Positions 57,738 to 64,000 of a stretch of DNA of 64,000 bases are shown piece after piece (position 1 is the stretch's first letter; each line of letters starts with the position of its first letter). Location of the stretch: positions 34,018,758 to 34,082,757 of the forward strand of contig NC_134080.1 in assembly GCF_000715075.1 (NCBI RefSeq), given 5' to 3'. The translations under genes were made by a program, and so were the position numbers. The stretch is from Nicotiana tabacum (Eukaryota > Streptophyta > Magnoliopsida > Solanales > Solanaceae). The notes beneath the pieces are model-generated. The model did no database searches. It was not told the DNA's origin and was given only the letters and a program-made list of their open reading frames with translations.

Positions 57738-58545
57738 GCCTAAGCTGCAAGTCGTAATGCTCCTTGACACATGAGCCTAAATTGCAAGTCGTAACGCTCC
57801 TTAATGCACGAGCCTAAACTGCAAGTTATATTGCTCCTCGATGCACGAGCCTAAACTGTATGTTGCAATGCTTTTTGGTACATGAGTTTATATTGTATGT
57901 CACAATGCTCACCAATTTTGAACTAAATCTTTAAGGTGTAAAGCTCTTCGAATTCGAGCAAAGTATTCAAGTTGTAAAGATCTTCAAATTTGGGCAAAGT
58001 GTTCAAGTCGCAAAGCTCTTCAAATACGAGCAAAGACTCAAGTCGAAAGCTCTTCAAAGTCGAGTAAGGACTTCAAATTGCAAAGTTTTTCAAATTCGAG
58101 CCAAACTTCAAAACATAAAGATCTTCAAATTCGGCAAAGTCTTCAGTTGTAATGCTCTTCAAAAACCGAGCAAAGTCTTCAAGTCGCAAAGATCTTCAAA
58201 TTCGCACCAAACTTCAAGTTGCAAAGCTCTTCAAATTTAAGAAAAATCTTCAAGTCACAAAACTCTTCAAATTGGAGTTGAACTTCAAGTTACAAAGCTC
58301 TTCAAAAATTGAGCAAGTCTTCAAGTTATGAAGCATTTCGAAATGTGAGCTAAATATTCAAATTACTACGCCTCTGGACGTACGAGCCTAAACTGCATGT
58401 CATGAAGCTCTTCAAATTTGAGCAAAATCTTCAAGTCACAAAGCTCCTTAAAATACGAGCTTAAACTGCATGTCACTATGCTATTTAACGTAAGAGCATA
58501 AATTGCATGTTACTCCTGGACCGCAAGAGTATAAACTGTGTACGG
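57700..58545 (+). repeat. ~37-bp degenerate tandem repeats continuing from the gag 3' end
   Basis: The first units contain the gag end itself (AATGCTCCTTGATGCATGAG), followed by GCAAGTCGTAATGCTCCTTG-type copies. They drift downstream into CAAGTCGCAAAGCTCTTCAA-type units of the same length. I count roughly 20 units, diverging with distance. Confidence 0.75.
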
Positions 58546-58669
58546 CCCAAACAAAATAAAATAAAAAAACTCACCCATTCTGAACTATGATTGATGGTTC
58601 AACTGGGGCAAGCCTTCATAGGAGATTGGCGTCTCCAATGGGATGGTTGTAGTCTTCTAGTAGGAGACC

Positions 58670-59266
58670 AAGTCTTTAAGTTAAAGTATTCAAGGCCTTC
58701 TAGTCTTCAAGTTGATCGGTCTTTAAGTTGAAGTCTTCATGTTCGTCGGTCTTCAAGTTCGTCGGTCTTCAAGTTGACGTATTCGAGCCCTCCAAGTGTT
58801 CAAGTTGAAGTCTTCAAGTTCACCTCTCTTCGAGTTGAGGTCTTCAAGTTCACCGCTCTTCGAGTTGAACTCTTCAAATTCACCGCTCTTCGAGATGAAG
58901 CGTCAAAGTCCGCCCAATCTTCAAATTCGTTGATCTTCAAGTTCGACGCTCTTCGAGTTGAGGAATTTGAGCCCTCCAAGTCTTCAACTTCGCCAATTCT
59001 TGAAGTTGAAGTGTGCAAGTTCGTCGGTCTTCAATTTGAAGTCCTCAAATTCGCTGGTCTTTAAGTTGAATTATTTAACCATCCAAGTCTTCAAATTGAA
59101 GTCTGCAAGTCTGCTAATTTTTCAAGTTGAAGTTTAAAAGTCCACCGCTCTTCAAGTTGAAGCATCAAAGTCCACCAAATTTTCAAGTCCGTCAAATCTT
59201 CAAATTTGTTGGTACTGAAGTGTGCAAAGTCCGCCAAGTCTTCATGTTGAAGTTTTCTAATTTGTT
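58670..59266 (+). repeat. ~30-bp tandem repeats (TCTTCAAGTTGAAG type)
   Basis: Units such as GTCTTCAAGTTCACCGCTCT with CGAGTTGAG repeat at about 30 bp and read as VEVFKFTALR in one frame. They look related to the preceding array by shared CTTCAAGT text. Confidence 0.72.
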
Positions 59267-59267
59267 G

Positions 59268-59490
59268 ATCTTAAGGGGGACATGTTAGTCCCTTTGCACC
59301 TTAAGTTGGGCTTTTCGCGGTTTTGTCCTTAAAAGGAACTATAATTTTCAATCTTAAGGTGGACGTTGAAGTCCCTTTGCACCTTAAGTTGACTTCTTCG
59401 TAGGTTTGTCCTTAAAAGGAACTATAATTTTTCAATCTTAAGGTGGACGTTTAAGTCCCTTTGAACCTTAAGTTCGCCTCCTTATGAATT
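59268..59490 (+). repeat. ~83-bp tandem repeats with inverted ends
   Basis: Nearly three copies start ATCTTAAGG and contain CCTTAAGTT and CCTTAAAAGGAACTATAATT. CTTAAGGTG and CACCTTAAG form an inverted repeat inside each unit. Confidence 0.8.
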
Positions 59491-60048
59491 TGATCATTCT
59501 ATATATTGTCATGGATTTGATACTTCTATATATTGTCATAGATTTATCCTTCAATATATATCATCATGGATTTGTCCTTCCATATATCATCATGGATTTG
59601 TCCTCCCATGTGATGAAGATTTTTCCTTCTATTTTGTTTGCATCGGTTGTCTTCGTGCAATGAACTACTGGAAGTGTGATCTCAAATACGGTCCTTTTCA
59701 AAATGGAATAAGGAAGCTCATTTAATGCATGGCTATCTCCTAGAACTAGAATCCTTACTAAAGACAAAGAAGATTACCTTGCAAAGAATTAAACTGCCGA
59801 CCAAATTCGTTTCGGACCGTAAAGTCACGTGAATGTAATGAGATTACAACATATAGAATGCAAACTTCAATCATTACAGTTTGGTTTTTCTTGTCCAAAT
59901 ATGAATTACCATTAATACTTTTGAGGCAAAGTGCAAGTTGATTGAGGAAATTATTCAGTTGGAAGCTCTAGTTCGACACCTGTGTTTGGGGCTTCATTGA
60001 TACTTCAAGGCCTGTCATTAATAATCAAGTTTTTGTTCTGACAACGCT
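59491..60048 (+). other. 3' non-coding end of the gag-only element
   Basis: A few ~30-bp ATGGATTTGTCCTTC repeats (59500-59612) are followed by sequence with no gene up to the polypurine tract. Confidence 0.5.
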
Positions 60049-60064
60049 TGGAGTAAGGAGAATT
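60049..60064 (+). other. Polypurine tract of the gag-only element
   Basis: TTGGAGTAAGGAGAAT lies directly before the LTR start TGTAGAC. Confidence 0.65.
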
Positions 60065-60175
60065 TGTAGACATTTAAATTTTATCGAATTTAAATTGATA
60101 AAATAATGTTGATTATATTTTACTAATGTATTAGTTCAAATAAATATTTCGGGCTAATATAATTTGATTAATTAT

Positions 60176-61042
60176 GAGCCTGTTTGGATGAGTTTAAAAG
60201 CTGGTCAAACCAACTTTTAAGTTATTTTTTAGCTTATTAAGGTGTTTGGCAAACTTAAAATCTGCTTAAAGGTCAATTACTTTTAAGCCAAAATGTCCAA
60301 ATTAAGTCAAAAGTGATAAGTTGGGTAATCCCAACTTTTTTTTTCTAGCTTAAAAGTCACCCTCTTTGATCAAGTATTTTACATTGCTATCCTTGATACT
60401 TATGTATAATTTTCAAAATACCCAATCATTTCTTTTTCCAAATTCCATAATCTTTTCTTTTTCTCCTTTCCTTTGCCATTTCCAATTTCTGTCTTCCAAA
60501 TTCCATCACTGCCGAACTCTTTGTTTTGTCTTAGTTTCTTTTTTGGTTCCATAACATTTTTTTTAAAAAAGATTGTTGTTGAATCCCTCATTTTTTTAAA
60601 ATTGGTGAAACTATATTCTAAATCAAAATTTTCAATGAGTCTACATGTTAACAAAGAATTTGAAGCTATGAGCCGAAAAAATATATTTTGGTGAAATAAT
60701 ATATTATTGCATGTTATTTAAATAAATAATTTATATTTAGGCAATCAGCTTAAATTGAAAATGAACTAAATTATAATTTTTTTGTATATGTATTAATTTA
60801 GAATAAAATATTATCATAATCATTTTCTTTATAGTGTTAACAACTTTAAGGATATTTTAGTCATTTTACAGAAATAAGTGCTTACCGGCACTTATTTACC
60901 AAACACTTCAATAACTATTTTTAAGTTTCAGCTTTTATCCAAACACTTAACTGTTTATTTATAAAACAAGCTCCAGCACTTAAAAAGTGCTTTTAAGCAC
61001 TTATACTTAAAAATCACTTTTTAAGTCAATCCAAACGGGCTC
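60176..61042. mobile_element. Harbinger/Tourist-like non-autonomous DNA element (867 bp)
   Basis: The ends GAGCCTGTTTGGAT and, inverted, GAGCCCGTTTGGAT match at 13 of 14 bases. Comparison with the uninterrupted 5' LTR gives the empty site and a 3-bp duplication TAT (60173-60175 and 61043-61045). No transposase is encoded. The 3-bp duplication suggests PIF/Harbinger, though the family is inferred. Confidence 0.75.
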
Positions 61043-61370
61043 TATATAAGTTCAATACAATTAGGTTAGCCCATTTAATTGAGCTACAAATTATGAGCCC
61101 ACTTCATTAAGCCCAGGATGTCATCTTCCTAGAGACCCAGTTTGGTGCCACATGTCAAATGATGTGGCTTGACAAGTCAAACGGAAAAGCCAATTGGATC
61201 ATGCCACATATGTCAAGATGACAAGGCATGCCAATTCAAATTAAAAGGCCAATGAAATCGCACCACATGTGCAAGTGACATGTTCTGGCCAATCAAATGT
61301 GGTCTTGTCACGCTTCAATCTGATTGGTCGGAAAGAGTTTGTTCTCATCATAACTTTTCCCTTCCGCAAC

Positions 61371-61380
61371 TATAAATAGG
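61371..61380 (+). promoter_or_regulatory. TATA box of the gag-only element 3' LTR
   Basis: TATAAATAGG lies downstream of CCAAT-type motifs near 61188, 61248 and 61291 and an ATTGG at 61323. Confidence 0.65.
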
Positions 61381-61470
61381 GGTCTTCATAACTCAAAAAA
61401 AATACCAAAAGTTATAACAAGAAGACACAAGGGAGCTCGTGGATCAAAGGCCATAAATCTCTGCAAACTT

Positions 61471-62838
61471 TCATATATAAATATTTATATGTGAAAGGCA
61501 TATGTCTTGCATTACAATAAATTTTACAATCTAAATTACACTAAGGTGTTCCAATCACGCAACCCAGAATTTAGAAGTCAAAAAGAAAAATATTGGCATG
61601 AAAATACCTTTTTTCATCAACATGAAAATACTTTCTAGAGAATAAAAAAGAATGCTTTTTTAAAAAAAAAAAAAAAAGAAGAAGAAGAAACTTTAGCTTC
61701 AAATTTTCCTTATTTTCAGTTTGAACTTTTTGTTATCACTGAGTTCCAATATTTTTTGTTTGTCTTATTAGATTGGGAAGCCTCTTCCTCTTTATTAATA
61801 ACTGCCTCAACAGAAAAATTATTATTTAAATTATTGATGAAAAGAAAAAGGAAAGATTAAAAAGTTTGGCAAATATTTCTCTTCAAATGTAAAATAATAC
61901 TCTCCATGTTCTAATTTGTTTGGTATAATTTGACACAAAGAGATTTAAGAAATAAAAGAAATTCAAAACTCGTGGTATTCACATTATAAGATATTTGAAA
62001 TTTATGATCTCAAACATTTATAATACAAGTATTAATATTCGCGCGTAGGAACAGATCTACCTCCCCATCTACGGGTTCACATGAACCTAGTAGATTTTGT
62101 CCAAACAATGTAAATGTATTCAAAAAATTTATTAAATATCTATAAATATTTGAATGTGAACCCAATTACTATTAAAAATTTACTCGAGATCATTATAGGA
62201 ACCCATCAAAATTAAATTCTAGATTCGTCTCTGCCCGTGCGATACGCGGACAAATATCAAATTATGATTTGGGTTATTTAAATTATATGCAAATTACGTT
62301 AAAATTTAAATCTTTCAGATAGAAATTACATATAATTATTAGATATAAATTAAGACAGGACATAAAATTGTTTCTCATATTTCGTACTGGATAACATATT
62401 TTTTTTATTTATATGTAACAACCCAACCTCTTGATCTTAGTACTTGCATTTTATTCTGTGATCAATATTAAAGAATACTAAGCGTATCACATTGTAATAT
62501 ATCTTGTTTGAGCATATTGTAAACATATAATTTTTGACCCATCACGTTTTGAGCTATTTTTAGTGTATAGAATATTTATTTAAGTTAACTTTAATTTATG
62601 GAGTTTTAGTCAATTTTTACTTCAAATTACAATTTAAAAACACAGAAATATTTTCATTTTTAATTTAAGCTTAATTAGTATCTTATGCAGTAATACTATT
62701 TTCACCTATTTTTATATAGTGTGATCTTTTAAAAAAAACAAAAACAAATAAAAACAAAATTAAAATAGTTTCATTAATGTTTTTGTAGTCATACTAATTT
62801 ATTAGGATTTTTATTTTTCTCTGCTTTTATTTTATTTA
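61471..62838. other. AT-rich intergenic stretch
   Basis: About 1.4 kb has very low GC and a poly(A)/GAA run at 61662-61690. No convincing gene is seen; it may include old unrecognised repeats. Confidence 0.45.
62048..62238. repeat. Possible small MITE
   Basis: It begins near GGAACAGATCTAC and ends near TTCTAGATTCGTCTCTGC, imperfect inverted ends. The interior GGGTTCACATGAACC text is common in solanaceous repeats. Boundaries are uncertain. Confidence 0.3.
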
Positions 62839-63503
62839 TGTCATGACCCGGAATTTCTACTGTCGAGACCGTGATGACGCCTAACATTTCACTTACTAGG
62901 TAAGCCAATGTTAGAGATCATTAAGCCAATTCTTAAACCTTTTAGTGATTAACAACAATTAAACCATAACAAGTTGAAAAGAGTGCGGAAATCCATAACA
63001 ATCTGAATACTATATACAACTACTCGGATCTGGAATCACAATTCACGAACTTCTAAGATTTAACTACAAGTAAATGTCTGAAAGAAATACAACTGTCTTC
63101 GAGATAAAAGAAATAGTAAAAAGAATGTATAGAAGGGGACGCCGGGGCATGCGGACGTCAAAAGGTCTACCTTGGGTCTCCGATCGAGTGAAGCCATCAG
63201 CTAATCTCAGAATCAGCTGTGATACTAACTTGTCACGGCCCGGAATTTCCACCGTCGGGACTGTGATGGATCCGTAGTCAAAGCCGTCTTGAGCTTCTGA
63301 AAGATCGCCTCACACTCGTCTGACCCTCTGAACGGGGCACCCTTCTGGGTCAACCTGGTCAACGAGGCTGCTATAGATGAAAACCCCTCCACAAACCGAC
63401 GGTAATAACCCACCAATCCCAAGAAACTATGGATCTCTCTGGCTGAAGTAGGCCTAGGCCAATTTTGAACGGCCTCAATTGTTTTAACCCATGTTTTGTA
63501 CAT
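62839..63503 (-). mobile_element. Scrambled Tekay-type fragments, minus strand
   Basis: An LTR end beginning TGTCATGACCCGGAA (plus strand) at 62839 is followed by LTR-like sequence, a decayed primer site (GCTGTGATACTA, 63216-63227), a second LTR end TGTCACGGCCCGGAA at 63231, and then a reverse transcriptase piece. Normal elements do not have this order, so the block is rearranged. Confidence 0.6.
63270..63503 (-). pseudogene. Tekay reverse transcriptase/RNase H junction fragment
   Basis: The minus strand encodes IEAVQNWPRPTSAREIHSFL, then [24 protein letters not shown] and [10 protein letters not shown]. This is the segment between the polymerase and RNase H domains of chromoviruses; the same segment is seen in both Tekay copies. 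It is joined to an LTR end at about 63269. Confidence 0.82.
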
Positions 63504-63651
63504 GAAAATACGGCGTAAGTCAATTGATGTAAGCTCAAAAATGAGATCCTCTCTGAAAGTATATAAAGTGATTTGATGGCGTTACGTCCCATTTCTTTTG
63601 CAAGAACTTAAGAGTTAATATTCAAGGAAAAATATTTTTAAGGGTACATGT

Positions 63652-64000
63652 TGTTACACCCTGTACTTCATATGTCACTATCATTATGGGATTATCTAAT
63701 GTAAGCTCAAAAAGGATGAAGTCCTTCTACAAGGAGAAGAAAGATTTGCCGAAGTGTTAAGTACGTTAAGGTGAATATGAGACTTTTTAATCATGATTTA
63801 AATGTTTTTAAAGCCATGATATGACTATATATGATGTTTGGATATGAAATATAAAGTTTGAGAAAAATCGAATTTAAGTTGCGGAAAAACCGACTAAGGA
63901 TTTGTCTTGTAATGGAGCTTTTTGAGAAATAAATTTCATGAGCTATATATGGTCTTTTGGGGGCATATTATATATCAAATTGAAGGTCTTGGAATTTAGT
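63652..64000 (+). repeat. Start of another LTR (partial)
   Basis: TGTTACACCCTGTACTTC at 63652 resembles the start of a Tekay-type LTR. The element would continue past the window. TGTAAGCTCAAAAA text occurs on both sides (about 63524 and 63700), hinting at a short duplication. Confidence 0.45.

Larger units (their letters stand above)
44274..61470 (+). mobile_element. Gag-only Tat-type retrotransposon, interrupted twice
   Basis: The LTR begins TGTAGACATTT and ends TTGTCTACA (an 8-bp inverted end repeat). After the primer-like site come a Tat-type gag frame, long arrays of short repeats and a second LTR. No protease, reverse transcriptase or integrase is present, so it would depend on a relative for replication. 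A Tekay element splits the 5' LTR, and a small DNA element splits the 3' LTR, which is itself truncated near 61470. Confidence 0.8.
60065..61470 (+). repeat. 3' LTR of the gag-only element, interrupted and truncated
   Basis: It aligns with 44274-44548 and 55631-55890. A DNA element is inserted at 60176, and similarity stops after CTGCAAACT near 61470, so U5 is missing. It has several CCAAT boxes and an intact TATA box. Confidence 0.82.

Noticed and set aside
58774..59064. VEVFKFTALR-repeat protein
   Set aside because: It is translation of a 30-bp degenerate tandem array in a non-coding part of an element; both strands are open.

Overview
This is an intergenic window from a plant nuclear genome. 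It is most likely from a Solanaceae species with a large repeat-rich genome, such as Nicotiana or a relative; that is inferred from the element types and an Au-like SINE, not proven. About 90% of the 64 kb is transposable-element sequence. One intact host gene is visible, on the minus strand at 16227-19890. It is a seven-exon HAD-superfamily class IIA phosphatase-like gene encoding 316 aa. I found no rRNA, tRNA or CRISPR.

Layout. 1-10003 is the 3' part of a young Tat/Ogre-lineage Ty3/gypsy element: an open RNase H/integrase frame, a 44-copy 41-bp minisatellite and a 3.9-kb LTR. It is inserted in a Ty1/copia element (10004-13647). That element in turn is inserted in a minus-strand chromovirus remnant (13648-15401) that ends about 0.8 kb downstream of the host gene's stop codon. 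The host gene follows, with a SINE in its 3' flank. About 240 bp upstream of its start codon is a Mutator-like element (20134-44061), split by an Athila-type element (20911-43695, minus). The Athila 5' LTR is itself split by a Tekay-type chromovirus (32462-43104, plus). Matching target-site duplications at all three joints give the order of insertion.

From 44274 to 61470 lies a gag-only Tat-type element without pol. Its 5' LTR is split by a second Tekay element (44549-55630), and its 3' LTR by a 0.87-kb Harbinger-like element (60176-61042). The last 2.5 kb is AT-rich sequence with scrambled Tekay fragments and the start of another LTR.

How the parts relate. The autonomous-type elements carry gag, protease, reverse transcriptase, RNase H and integrase in the usual orders. 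All except the Ogre pol carry stops and frameshifts, and most stops look like C-to-T changes in CAG or CGA codons, as expected of methylated, silenced DNA. The most unusual structures are short palindrome arrays in LTRs (GCGATCGC in Tekay; CCGCGGTCGCGG in Athila), a tandem array that appears to have grown out of the 3' end of a gag frame, stem-loop arrays in both Tekay LTR families, and a host gene cut down to a very short proximal promoter by nested insertions. I see no clear new defence or metabolic system.
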